Shown here: positions 1 to 9,749 of the stretch, piece by piece
Numbering within the stretch: position 1 is the stretch's first letter
Layout: every line of letters starts with the position of its first letter
Assembly: GCA_020725625.1 (NCBI GenBank)
Contig: DYET01000043.1
Location: 1 to 40,643 of the forward strand
DNA length: 40,643 nucleotides
DNA from: Desulfovirgula sp.
GTDB lineage: Bacteria; Bacillota; Desulfotomaculia; Desulfotomaculales; Desulfocucumaceae
Reading direction: 5' to 3'
Translations under genes and position numbers: made by a program
Notes under the pieces: model-generated
What the model was told of the DNA's origin: nothing
What the model saw: only the letters and a program-made list of their open reading frames with translations
Databases searched by the model: none

Positions 1-102
1 ATCCGCAAGGCCCTGGCAGAATTGAGGTACCATTTAAGACGCAACTTTGTTGCGTACCAGTCTCATCGGAAAAAGAAGTTGATGTTTCTGGAATCCGGAT
101 AA
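1..102 (+). CDS. 3' end of an unidentified gene (partial)
   Basis: An open frame enters from the left edge and ends at TAA 100-102, leaving 33 residues. The visible tail is basic, rich in Arg and Lys, and begins with a helix-like Ala/Leu/Arg stretch. No motif is long enough to name a family. It ends three bases before the stop of the convergent CBS gene, which fits a real gene end or a rearrangement junction. It could also be a chance open frame. Confidence 0.25.
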   Translation: MRKALAELRYHLRRNFVAYQSHRKKKLMFLESG

Positions 103-105
103 TTG

Positions 106-564
106 TCAAGGTTCAGGAATTAATTTACGCTGTAGTACTATGGGGATGGCCTTTAAAATGGACGACAGCTCGTTCATCAGCCGCTCGGTATTGTTCAGCA
201 GAAAGAAGACAATGTTGATCTTGGTCAGCATCCCCACCGGCCGGTTGCCGTCGTCCACCACCACCCACTGGCCCACCGGGGTGTTGCGGATTTCCGAAAT
301 TTCGTTGAGCTTCTGGTCATGCCTGATCGAGACCACCTGGTTGATGTAGTGGCCTTTGATCTTCTCCCCGGGGCCGACGCCCTTTAAAAGGCACTTGTAC
401 AGCGATCTCTTGGAGAAAATGCCGATCAGGGATCCCTCCCCGTCGACCACGGGCAGGGCATCAAACCGGTATTTCTGCAGCTTTTCCACCGACTCGATGA
501 TGGTGCTTTCCGGATTGAGCAGGCACTGCGGATTAATCGGGGTCATCAGTTCGCTGGGGAGCAT
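106..564 (-). CDS. Stand-alone CBS-pair protein, truncated paralogue of the sigma-54 activator
   Basis: This protein of about 152 residues consists of two CBS motifs, a module that usually binds adenine nucleotides and senses energy state. It matches the first 150 residues of the activator at 5915-8074 closely: both share the [11 protein letters not shown]-type strand, the [13 protein letters not shown] segment and the following TE-LM-EL helix. Similarity stops at the AIPI motif where the activator's first PAS domain begins; here a few unrelated residues and a stop follow. I chose ATG 564 because AAGGTGA lies just upstream; an upstream GTG at 573 overlaps that site. It is the last gene of the minus-strand operon, about 80 bases after the Fe-S protein gene. 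It may be a separate CBS sensor able to pair with the activator, or the relic of a duplicated activator. The coding frame is intact. Confidence 0.75.
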   Translation of the reverse strand: MLPSELMTPINPQCLLNPESTIIESVEKLQKYRFDALPVVDGEGSLIGIFSKRSLYKCLLKGVGPGEKIKGHYINQVVSIRHDQKLNEISEIRNTPVGQWVVVDDGNRPVGMLTKINIVFFLLNNTERLMNELSSILKAIPIVLQRKLIPEP

Positions 565-643
565 AAAAATCACCTTCAGTTCAGTTAACGGTTTAACCTA
601 CAGTTGCCTTCTTCGCTGGCCGTGATAAAAAGCCCGATACCCG

Positions 644-1747
644 TTAAATCTTGCCCTTCTCCCGGGCGATGGCCAGGAGCTGTTCCTTTTTGTTTTTCGG
701 GGGCGGAACGATCTCCTTTTTCCTGACCATGTCCAGGGCCCCGGCCGGGCAGCTGGCCGCGCAGACCCCGCAGCCGATGCAGAGATCCCGGTCGATGACC
801 GGTATTTCCAGGTCGTGGTCCATCCTGACGGCCTGGACCTGGCAGCGCCCGGCGCACACCTCGCAACCCTCGCAGAGGTCGACGGTGAGTTCGGGGGTGA
901 AGTGGCTGGGGCTTACCGACATTATCCCCGACTTTCTGATCGTTTGGAGCACCCCGCAGCAGCAACCGCAGCAGTGGCAGATGTAGGCCGGCTTGTACAG
1001 CACGTTGTCCCCCAGGTGCACTAAGCCATGCTTTTCGGTCAAATCCAGCACCCGCAGGAGTTCGTCTACGCCGGCGGCCCTGCCGAAGCCCCGTCTGATC
1101 ACCCAGGCGGCGGCGTCCCCCAAGGAAGTGCACACCTCCAGGGGCGCGTCACAGGCGGTGCCCAGGTGTCCGGCCTTGTGGCGGCAGGTGCATACCGTCA
1201 GGGCCCCGCCGCCGGACTGCCGGATGATCTCGGAAGCCCTTTCGTAGTCCAGCACCTCGGTCTCCACCACCGCCGGGATAATCTTCTCGTAAACCAGAGA
1301 CTTGAACATCTTGGTGGGGGCCGAAAAAATTTCCTCCCTGACCTCCGGGTACTCGAAATAAGTTCTGAAAAGCTCGGCCATTTCCCTGAGGTTGACGTCC
1401 TCCCTGCTCACCCGCATGAAGGTGTACTCAAAGAATCCCACCACCATTGGAGAGAGCATGTAATAGGTCTCCCCCCGGCGGTCGATGTCCACTACCAGCC
1501 CTTTGTCGGCCATGCCGTCGAGAATCTTTTTCAGCTCCCCCCCGGCCACCCCCACGGCTTCGGAAACGTGGTCCAGGGTCATTGGGAAGAGGGGGAACTT
1601 GCTACCCACCTCGGCCTCGCTGACGGTGTACAGCCGGTGCAGGATCTCCATCAGGGTCTCGTTGACCGGCGCCCCCACCGGGTTTTTGTTCAGCCGCCGG
1701 GCCAGGGCGTGGTAAACCTCTTCCTTGGAATTGACAAGGTGACCCAA
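644..1747 (-). CDS. Winged-helix / 4Fe-4S ferredoxin-domain protein
   Basis: About 367 residues. The N-terminal third (residues about 35-100) resembles a winged-helix fold. The middle carries a VCTCRH motif near residue 186 and a very Cys-rich CHCCGCCC motif near 257-264. The C-terminus is a 2[4Fe-4S] ferredoxin domain with CEGCEVCAGRC and CIGCGVCAASCP. Proteins of this design occur beside oxidoreductase genes in anaerobes. A role as electron carrier or redox-sensing partner for the AOR/SDR operon is inference. Start: the long open frame begins at TTG 1765, but AAGGAGG at 1762-1756 is followed eight bases later by TTG 1747, so 1747 is preferred. It lies downstream of the two SDR genes on the same strand. 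Confidence 0.8.
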   Translation of the reverse strand: MGHLVNSKEEVYHALARRLNKNPVGAPVNETLMEILHRLYTVSEAEVGSKFPLFPMTLDHVSEAVGVAGGELKKILDGMADKGLVVDIDRRGETYYMLSPMVVGFFEYTFMRVSREDVNLREMAELFRTYFEYPEVREEIFSAPTKMFKSLVYEKIIPAVVETEVLDYERASEIIRQSGGGALTVCTCRHKAGHLGTACDAPLEVCTSLGDAAAWVIRRGFGRAAGVDELLRVLDLTEKHGLVHLGDNVLYKPAYICHCCGCCCGVLQTIRKSGIMSVSPSHFTPELTVDLCEGCEVCAGRCQVQAVRMDHDLEIPVIDRDLCIGCGVCAASCPAGALDMVRKKEIVPPPKNKKEQLLAIAREKGKI

Positions 1748-1838
1748 ATTGAAAACCTCCTTCAACCACTGCGATATATGCTTTAATCATATCGCAAATT
1801 GCATGCCACCGGCAGCCCCCCGGGGTCAACTTTCCCAC

Positions 1839-2612
1839 TTACTGGTGGGGAAGGATGGTGAACAGGTCAAGGCCGCCCGTAACCGGCAGGATCACGCCGG
1901 TGATGTACTTTGCCTGCTCGGAACAGAGAAAGGCGACGGCATTGGCTATATCCCAGGTCTCCCCCTCCCTGCCGAAGGCCGTGCGCGCCCTGACCTCGTC
2001 CTTGACCGGGTCGGAGATGGAGTTCAGGAATATTTCCGACCCAATAATGCCGGGGGCGATAATATTCGAGGTGATGTTGTACCTGGCGCCTTCCAGCGCA
2101 ATGGTCCTGGCGAAGCCCACCACGCCGATCTTGCTGGTGGTGTAACTGGCCTGCCCGTAGCCCCCCAACAGGCCCACGATGGAGCTCATCGAGACGATCC
2201 TTCCCCACCGGTTCCTCCTCATGATCGGAAAGACGGCCTTGGTGATGTAGTACATGCCGGTGAGGTTGACCTCAAGGTCCCTCTTCCACTGTTCGTCGTC
2301 AAACTTGGTGATCGAGGCGATGGTGTCGCAGATGGCGGCATTGTTAATCAGTATGTCGACGCTGCCGTACATTTCAGCCACCTGGCCGACCTGCCGGTTG
2401 ACCAGTTCCCGGTCCGAGATATCGACGTAAAAGGCCCGGGCCTCGCCGCCCTCTTCCCTGATTGCCTGGGCCGTTTTTTCGGCCTCTTCCTGCAGTATGT
2501 CGAAAATGGCTACCTTTGCCCCTTCCCGGGACAGGACATGGCAGTCGGCTCTGCCGATTCCCCTCGCCCCGCCGGTGACAATGGCGGTTTTACCCTTTAA
2601 CCCAAAGTCCAA
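1839..2612 (-). CDS. Short-chain dehydrogenase/reductase (SDR), FabG-like
   Basis: A 257-residue classical SDR, NAD(P)-dependent and cytosolic. The nucleotide-binding motif TGGARGIG is at residues 13-20, NNAA near 90-93, and the catalytic set is S144, Y157 and K161 (YxxxK). The C-terminus has the usual YITG-x-VTGG end. Substrate cannot be read from the sequence; hydroxyacyl-CoA or alcohol oxidation is likely given its neighbours. The start is TTG 2612, preceded by GGGAGG at a good distance. It lies about 60 bases after the other SDR gene in the same operon. The two SDRs are clearly different proteins, so consecutive steps or different stereochemistry are more likely than simple redundancy. 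Confidence 0.85.
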   Translation of the reverse strand: MDFGLKGKTAIVTGGARGIGRADCHVLSREGAKVAIFDILQEEAEKTAQAIREEGGEARAFYVDISDRELVNRQVGQVAEMYGSVDILINNAAICDTIASITKFDDEQWKRDLEVNLTGMYYITKAVFPIMRRNRWGRIVSMSSIVGLLGGYGQASYTTSKIGVVGFARTIALEGARYNITSNIIAPGIIGSEIFLNSISDPVKDEVRARTAFGREGETWDIANAVAFLCSEQAKYITGVILPVTGGLDLFTILPHQ

Positions 2613-2673
2613 CCCCTATTCCTCCCCATTAACCCAGATATATTCATCCCTGCAGCCCTGCCCTGGCCCCGGG

Positions 2674-3438
2674 TCAGCACAGGCCTCCGGAGACCCCCAG
2701 CACCTGCCCGGTAACGTAGTCGGACAGCGGGCTGGCGAAAAACAGCACGGCGTCGGCGATTTCACCGGGTTGGGCGAACCTCTTCATCGGGATCAGCGCC
2801 TTTCTTTCCTCCAGCACCCGGGCCGCGAACTCCGAGAGCTGGATCCCCTTTTTCAGCATCGGGGTTTCGGTGGGGCCCGGGGCCACGCTGTTGACGCATA
2901 CACCGTACCGGGACACCTCCTGGGCCAACGACCTGGTAAAGGAAATCAGCCCCCCCTTGGCCGCGGCATAGGCGGTTTCGCCGTATGCCGCGGTGCGCCC
3001 GGCCTCCGACGAGATGTTGACTATTTTACCGTAGCCCGCCCTGATCATCCCGGGCAGGACGACGTGGCAGCAGTTCATGTGACCCTTGAGGTTCAGGTCC
3101 AGGATCTTGGTCCAGAACTCCGGCCGGTTGTCGATAAAGAGCTCCATGATGTCCCACCCCGCGTTGTTGACCAGGATGTCCAGCCTTCCGAAACGGTCCA
3201 GCACCCTTCCGAAGACCTCTTTGACCTGATCATAGCTGGTGATGTCCACCTCGAAGGGGACCACCTCCGGGCCGCCCAGTCCCGAAATCCGGGAGGCGGC
3301 TTCCCGCGCCCTTTCCCCGTTTTTGTCCAGCAGGGCTACCCGGGCGCCGTTTCCGGCCAGCCTCTCCACCACGGCCTCCCCGATCCCCCTGCCGCCTCCG
3401 GTGACCGCAGCCGTCTTGTTCTCCAAAAGCAACGCCAT
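2674..3438 (-). CDS. SDR resembling BadH (2-hydroxycyclohexanecarboxyl-CoA dehydrogenase)
   Basis: About 254 residues, classical SDR: TGGGRGIG at 13-20, NNAG at 91-94, catalytic S144, Y157 and K161. Several signatures recall BadH of the Rhodopseudomonas cyclohexanecarboxylate pathway: DILVNNAGWD, VLPGM, the GE-x-YAA-x-KGGL active-site helix, VAPGPTET, and the GQVL-x-VSGGL C-terminus. This likeness is from memory of the family, so oxidation of a 2-hydroxy(cyclo)acyl-CoA to the 2-oxo form is a hypothesis. Start is uncertain: ATG 3438 is used here, ATG 3450 lacks a ribosome site, and TTG 3432 has GGGGGG at a better distance. It lies between the AOR gene and the second SDR. Confidence 0.8.
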   Translation of the reverse strand: MALLLENKTAAVTGGGRGIGEAVVERLAGNGARVALLDKNGERAREAASRISGLGGPEVVPFEVDITSYDQVKEVFGRVLDRFGRLDILVNNAGWDIMELFIDNRPEFWTKILDLNLKGHMNCCHVVLPGMIRAGYGKIVNISSEAGRTAAYGETAYAAAKGGLISFTRSLAQEVSRYGVCVNSVAPGPTETPMLKKGIQLSEFAARVLEERKALIPMKRFAQPGEIADAVLFFASPLSDYVTGQVLGVSGGLC

Positions 3439-3502
3439 ACCCCCCATCATGTTGGTTGATTAATCCAAGTTGGTTGGTTAATCACATGCGACCTGACGGC
3501 GT

Positions 3503-5386
3503 TTACAGGCCCAGCCGCTTCAGCAATTCCTCCCCGGGGACGCCGCCGGTGTCCCAGCCCCTCTCATCGTAGTAATCGTCAAGAAGGGAGGCGACCTGTT
3601 TTTCGTCCATGGGAGGGTACTCCCTGCCTCCCACGATGATGCTTTCGGTCATCCACCTTTTGGGAGGCATGTCGTCCTTCCTGGCAAACCCTTCTGCCAG
3701 GTTGTATAGCCTTTCGGCGTTGATTATCTTCTCCCCGCCGGCGGCCAGGAGTTTTTCCGCCGTGGCCGTGATGCCGGTGGCCGCCTGGTACAATTCCAGG
3801 CACCTCTCAAGGCTGAACACCCGGGCCAGGGGGGACCGGTTGCAAAGCCCCAGCGAAAGCAGCAGGGTGTTGTGGTCCTCCACCCATTTAAGGAACCTGG
3901 ATGGGTGAAAGCCGTGGATACCTTTAAACACCCTGTCGAAAGCGTCTTCGGGAACGCCGATTCGCCTGCCGTACCTTTTCAGGGCGTCGGCCGACCTTCC
4001 GGGTACGATGGTGACGGACAGGGCGCTCATGGCGTGCCCGCCCCGGCTGCTGGTAAGCTGCCCCACGTTTTCGGTGCACTGGTATCCCCTGATGTCCATG
4101 GTGGGGTCCACCCTCTTGATGTGCACCGCGTGCTCTCGGGCGGCGCCGCCCAGGCGGTTGACAGTCTCCTGCCAGGTGCCGGCCAGGACGTCCCCGACCC
4201 CTTCCCGGTAGGCTGTTTTGTGGAGCATCTCCATGGTCTTTTCAAACCCCAGCCCCGGTTCCAATCCCTGGTAGGCCTCCCTGCCCACCAGACCCTTTTC
4301 GTAAAGGAAATAAAGGAATTCCATCTTGGCACTGAAGGACCCCAGGTCCATGCCCAGCCGGTTGCAGACCTCGTAGCATTTTGCCGACCAGGCGTAGCCC
4401 CCGGTCTTCAGGCGGCTGCCGAAGCCCTCGGAAATGGCGAAGGGATTGGAGGACACGAAGGACACCCCTTTGAACTCCCCTTCCCTGATTTCCAGCTGGC
4501 CCTTGCAGCCCAGGGGGCAGGACGGGCAGCTGTAGGACCCCTTCCGGAGTTCCTTTTCGTAAGCCTTCGGCCCCCAGAGCCGGGTGGCCTCCTCGGGCGG
4601 GTAGGACCCGCCCCAGTTGTCCACCGTCAGCTTGCCGGTGGCCATCCAGGCCTCCCAGGCCATCAGGAGGCCGTATCTGGTCCACTGATCGATAAAGGGG
4701 CCGCTTTTGAATTCCTGGACGCACTGGTCGACCACTTTCAGGAAGGCCTTGGGGTCGGCCACCCCGATGCCCCGGCTGCCCCTCACCGCAATGGCCTTTA
4801 AATTCTTGGATCCGAATACCGCCCCGGCGCCCCCCCGGCCCCAGGTGGCCTGTTTGTTAATCAAGATTAGAGCGAAGGTAACCAGGTTTTCCCCGGCCGG
4901 CCCGATGGCGGCCACCGAGCAGCGGCCGTGCCTTCCCTGCAAAATGTCGGTGGCGTCGAAGATGTCCAGCCCCCTGAGGTCGGTGGCGTCCAGGATGCTG
5001 ACCCGGTCGTCGTCTATGTTGATGTAGACCGGTTTATCCGCCCTGCCGGTGATCACCAGGTGGTCGTAGCCGGCGTACTTGAGCATGTTCCCCAGTTCAC
5101 CGGTGGGCGAGGACAGTATCGTCCCGGACTGGGGGCTCCTGGTGGTCAGCAGGGTTTTTGACGAGGCCGGGGCGATGGTGCCCACCAGGGGGCCGGCTCC
5201 GATGACCATGGGGTTCTCCGGGGAAAGGGGGTCGGTTTTGGGCCGGCATAGGCTGTGGAAAAGGCAGGTGTTGATCCCCTGTCCGCCGATATAATCCCTT
5301 TTCAGATCCTCCGGAAGCTCACTTTTCTTAACTGTCCGCTCCGTAAGGTCAATGTGCAGTATGGATCCCGCAAACCCGCCGGACAT
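3503..5386 (-). CDS. Aldehyde:ferredoxin oxidoreductase family protein (tungsten/molybdopterin)
   Basis: A 627-residue member of the AOR family, which binds a tungsten (or molybdenum) bis-pterin cofactor and one [4Fe-4S] cluster and couples aldehyde/acid or related reactions to ferredoxin. Family marks are the N-terminal GxILHIDL strand, the GG-G segment near residue 34, GPAGEN near 162, GRGGAGAVFGSKNLKAI near 183-199, cluster cysteines C287, C290 and C294 (CPSCPLGC), and the fourth Cys C515 (LGLC). Start ATG 5386 overlaps the ferredoxin stop by one base (TGATG), so the two are translationally coupled. Upstream in-frame codons to 5458 lie inside the ferredoxin gene and are rejected. The ferredoxin pairing recalls both AOR systems and class II benzoyl-CoA reductase BamBC; sequence alone does not tell which. 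Confidence 0.9.
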   Translation of the reverse strand: MSGGFAGSILHIDLTERTVKKSELPEDLKRDYIGGQGINTCLFHSLCRPKTDPLSPENPMVIGAGPLVGTIAPASSKTLLTTRSPQSGTILSSPTGELGNMLKYAGYDHLVITGRADKPVYINIDDDRVSILDATDLRGLDIFDATDILQGRHGRCSVAAIGPAGENLVTFALILINKQATWGRGGAGAVFGSKNLKAIAVRGSRGIGVADPKAFLKVVDQCVQEFKSGPFIDQWTRYGLLMAWEAWMATGKLTVDNWGGSYPPEEATRLWGPKAYEKELRKGSYSCPSCPLGCKGQLEIREGEFKGVSFVSSNPFAISEGFGSRLKTGGYAWSAKCYEVCNRLGMDLGSFSAKMEFLYFLYEKGLVGREAYQGLEPGLGFEKTMEMLHKTAYREGVGDVLAGTWQETVNRLGGAAREHAVHIKRVDPTMDIRGYQCTENVGQLTSSRGGHAMSALSVTIVPGRSADALKRYGRRIGVPEDAFDRVFKGIHGFHPSRFLKWVEDHNTLLLSLGLCNRSPLARVFSLERCLELYQAATGITATAEKLLAAGGEKIINAERLYNLAEGFARKDDMPPKRWMTESIIVGGREYPPMDEKQVASLLDDYYDERGWDTGGVPGEELLKRLGL

Positions 5387-5625
5387 CAGTTCACCCCCTC
5401 CTTCTCCACCAACGCCCCGAAGGGGCAGTACCGGGCGCACAGCCCGCATTTCAGGCACTCGTCCCGGAAGCTGACCGTGCTCCCGGGGCCGTTGAAGTCG
5501 ATGGAAATGTGCGCCTTAAGGGGATTGAAGCGGTCCGTGCTGTTAAAGGAGCAGATCAGACGGCAGCACAAACAATTGGTGCATTTCGACGGGTCGTACT
5601 GAAAGCCGTTAACCTCCTGAATCAT
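5386..5625 (-). CDS. 2[4Fe-4S] ferredoxin-like subunit of the AOR
   Basis: A 79-residue polyferredoxin. The cluster motifs are C15-x2-C18-x2-C21-x3-C25, with an extra Cys at 20, and C57-x2-C60-x2-C63-x3-C67. The spacer of about 30 residues between motifs is longer than in simple clostridial ferredoxins and resembles small electron-transfer subunits encoded with AOR-family enzymes. Start ATG 5625 has GAGG eight bases upstream. It is the first gene of the operon, about 100 bases downstream of the predicted sigma-54 start point, and its stop overlaps the AOR start. It probably carries electrons between the AOR and soluble ferredoxin or another acceptor (inference). Confidence 0.88.
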   Translation of the reverse strand: MIQEVNGFQYDPSKCTNCLCCRLICSFNSTDRFNPLKAHISIDFNGPGSTVSFRDECLKCGLCARYCPFGALVEKEGVN

Positions 5626-5739
5626 TGATCTCGCCTCACCTTCCTTGCATCATATCCGGGACCCGGCCCGGGAGGCGGCCAAAGAGCTGGCATAACTGTA
5701 TTATTCCGCTTCCCCGTGCCCCCCTTCATCCACCGGATT

Positions 5740-5755
5740 TGCAATAACGGGACCA
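5740..5755 (-). promoter_or_regulatory. Sigma-54 (-24/-12) promoter of the ferredoxin-AOR-SDR operon
   Basis: The minus strand reads TGGTCCCGTTATTGCA. This matches the sigma-54 consensus TGGCAC-N5-TTGCA with the invariant GG and GC exactly 12 positions apart. Transcription would start near 5729, giving a leader of about 100 bases before the ferredoxin ATG. The adjacent upstream gene encodes a sigma-54 activator, which supports the call strongly. Confidence 0.8.
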
Positions 5756-5798
5756 GACGAAAAACCTGAAATCGGGGAATTTTTAGCCTCCTGACGAA

Positions 5799-5847
5799 AA
5801 AAAGTCCGGTTTTTCGAACTGTCGGTGTTCGAAAAACCGGACTTTTT
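5799..5847 (-). terminator. Perfect 21-bp hairpin after the sigma-54 activator gene
   Basis: The arms 5799-5819 and 5827-5847 are perfect inverted repeats of 21 bases around a 7-base loop. In the minus-strand transcript the stem is followed by a run of U residues, so it can terminate the activator mRNA. Its core is also two copies, in opposite orientation, of the 16-bp element described separately, so it may have a second role as a protein-binding site. Confidence 0.75.
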
Positions 5848-5907
5848 CCAAAATCGTTCTACCTTATTCATATTTCAGTATTGCACCACATGTCCGAATA
5901 TTCGAAC
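5804..5907. promoter_or_regulatory. Three 16-bp repeats, candidate upstream activator sites (UAS)
   Basis: GTCCGGTTTTTCGAAC occurs at 5804-5819 and, inverted, at 5827-5842. GTCCGAATATTCGAAC occurs at 5892-5907. The two forms agree at 13 of 16 positions, and the last is a near-perfect palindrome. Centres lie about 80, 105 and 170 bases upstream of the predicted transcription start, the usual range for enhancer sites of Fis-domain sigma-54 activators. Binding by the adjacent activator is inferred. Confidence 0.65.
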
Positions 5908-5914
5908 GTGGCCC

Positions 5915-8074
<2,160 letters not shown>

Positions 8075-8321
8075 GGCAGTCCACTCCCCCGTGATGTTTT
8101 CTGTTTATTCAGATTTGACAAAAAAAACTGATTACCTTTAGTAAAAATATACTTTTTATCAGGTACGGCCGCCCCCGGTCCTGAAAAGATTGCCGGACAA
8201 AGAAGGTATTGCCATCCATCTGTTCGAATTTATTTAGACAACACCTCAAAGGAAATACCTCAAGGATGAGAAGGTAAATTATCTTGCCAAATAATGTCCC
8301 TTTAAAGAAGGTGGTTTGACC

Positions 8322-9749
8322 ATGCCTGTTATAAGTAAATTTTTTGAACCTGACAGCATTGCCATTATCGGGTCGTTCAGAGAAGGTTTTTTTGGCAGCC
8401 ACGTTATGATCAAAACCCTGCGCGAAGCCGGCTTTAAGGGCGATATTTACCCCGTCAACCCGTCCTACAGGGAGGTTCTGGGTATCAGGGTTTTTCCGTC
8501 GGTAGCCGCCGTTCCGGCCGGGATCGACCTGGCTTTCATTATGGTGGGTTGCGACACCGTTCCCATGATCATCGGGGAATGTGCCTCCAAAGGCGTACGG
8601 GCGGTTGTGGTGGTGTCGGACGGGTTTGCCGAAAGAAACGAAAAGGGCGCCAGGCTGCAGGAGGAGATTGTGGATATCGCCCGGAGGGCGGGTATACGAA
8701 TCATCGGCCCCAATACCGCCGGCATAGTGAATACAGCCAACGGCTTCAACCCCTGCCCATACGAGGCCGGATACTCCAAAATCAAGGAAGGACCGGTGGC
8801 AATCTGCTCGCAGACCGGGATGACCAACCCCCAGGCGTACCCTTACGCCGACCTGGGATACGGAATCAGTAAAATATGCGACTTCGGCAACAAGTGCGAT
8901 GTTGACGAGTGCGATTTGCTTGAATACCTTGGGAACGACCCCGCCACCGGGGTAATTTCCATGTACCTGGAAAGCATCAGGAACGGGCGGCGGTTTCTGG
9001 AAACCGCCAAACGGGTTACCCCAAGGAAGCCTGTACTGGTATTAAAATCCGGGAGGACCCCGGAGGGGGCCAGGGCATCGGCCTCTCACACAGGCTCCAT
9101 GGCCGTGGATGACCGGATTTTCGACGCCGCCTGCAGGCAGGCGGGTATTATCCGCCTGGAAAAGTTCAGTGAGCTTTTTGAGGTGCCCAAGATTTTTGCA
9201 CTTCAGCCTCCACCCGGGGGAAACCGGCTGGGAATAGTCAGCTATACCGGCGGGGTCGGCGTCCTGGCCACCGACGAGGCCCTGAAATACGGGCTGGCCA
9301 TGGCCCGGCTAACCGATGATACCGCTGAAACGCTGAACAGTATTTTTCCCGGCCTGGGTGAAACACCGGTGGACCTGGGCCCGGTGGCCGCGGCCCGCGC
9401 CGCCGGTTTCATGGACCTCTACCCCCGGGTATTGGAAGCAGTATCGGCCGACGGGAATATCGACTGCCTGTTAAACATAATCTGGTCAAATTCCAGCGCG
9501 GGCGAATCGGAAGAAATCTATCTGAATTTATACCGGAAACTGAAAAGAAACTGCCCCAAGCCCCTGGTCACCTGGCTGTACGGATCTTCCCTGGCCAACA
9601 CCGCCAGGCTTGCCCGGAAGCTGGAAGAGATGGGCTTCCCGGTATATTCCGATCTGGAAGCAGCCGTCAAATCCCTCGGCATTGCCTGTAGATACAGGAT
9701 ACAGGTCCGTCGGAAGGGAGGGAATGTAAATGACCCTTGTGCTGACTGA
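8322..9749 (+). CDS. ADP-forming acyl-CoA synthetase, alpha-type subunit
   Basis: About 475 residues with the NDP-forming acyl-CoA synthetase layout: CoA-binding Rossmann domain (about 1-130, starting FFEPDSIAIIG), succinyl-CoA-ligase-like domain (about 145-280) with the ASHTGS motif holding the phosphorylated-His candidate H256, and a C-terminal ligase domain. The enzyme converts acyl-CoA, ADP and phosphate to acid, CoA and ATP, or the reverse. Start ATG 8322 follows GAAGGTGG by seven bases; TTG 8316 overlaps the spacer. The gene is divergent from the sigma-54 activator and overlaps the next gene by 20 bases. It may conserve energy at the end of an acyl-CoA pathway run by neighbouring genes (inference). 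Confidence 0.92.
   Translation: MPVISKFFEPDSIAIIGSFREGFFGSHVMIKTLREAGFKGDIYPVNPSYREVLGIRVFPSVAAVPAGIDLAFIMVGCDTVPMIIGECASKGVRAVVVVSDGFAERNEKGARLQEEIVDIARRAGIRIIGPNTAGIVNTANGFNPCPYEAGYSKIKEGPVAICSQTGMTNPQAYPYADLGYGISKICDFGNKCDVDECDLLEYLGNDPATGVISMYLESIRNGRRFLETAKRVTPRKPVLVLKSGRTPEGARASASHTGSMAVDDRIFDAACRQAGIIRLEKFSELFEVPKIFALQPPPGGNRLGIVSYTGGVGVLATDEALKYGLAMARLTDDTAETLNSIFPGLGETPVDLGPVAAARAAGFMDLYPRVLEAVSADGNIDCLLNIIWSNSSAGESEEIYLNLYRKLKRNCPKPLVTWLYGSSLANTARLARKLEEMGFPVYSDLEAAVKSLGIACRYRIQVRRKGGNVNDPCAD

Noticed and set aside
1028-1786. Long plus-strand open frames opposite the minus-strand genes, here and at 3872-4801, 5825-6982 and 37417-39132
   Set aside because: They are mirror frames of GC-rich genes with clear families; they show repetitive Gly/Pro/His/Arg composition and no motifs.
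3503-5625. Calling the AOR/ferredoxin pair BamBC (class II benzoyl-CoA reductase)
   Set aside because: The pair fits the general AOR family equally well and no other Bam subunits are adjacent.
5707-5726. A second -24/-12-like sequence on the minus strand (GGGCAC...GC)
   Set aside because: The GG-to-GC distance is one base too short for sigma-54, and a correctly spaced site lies just upstream.
8282-8296. A possible sigma-54 promoter before the acyl-CoA synthetase (GG...TTGCC)
   Set aside because: The GG-to-GC distance is one base too long and no TGGCAC-like block is present.
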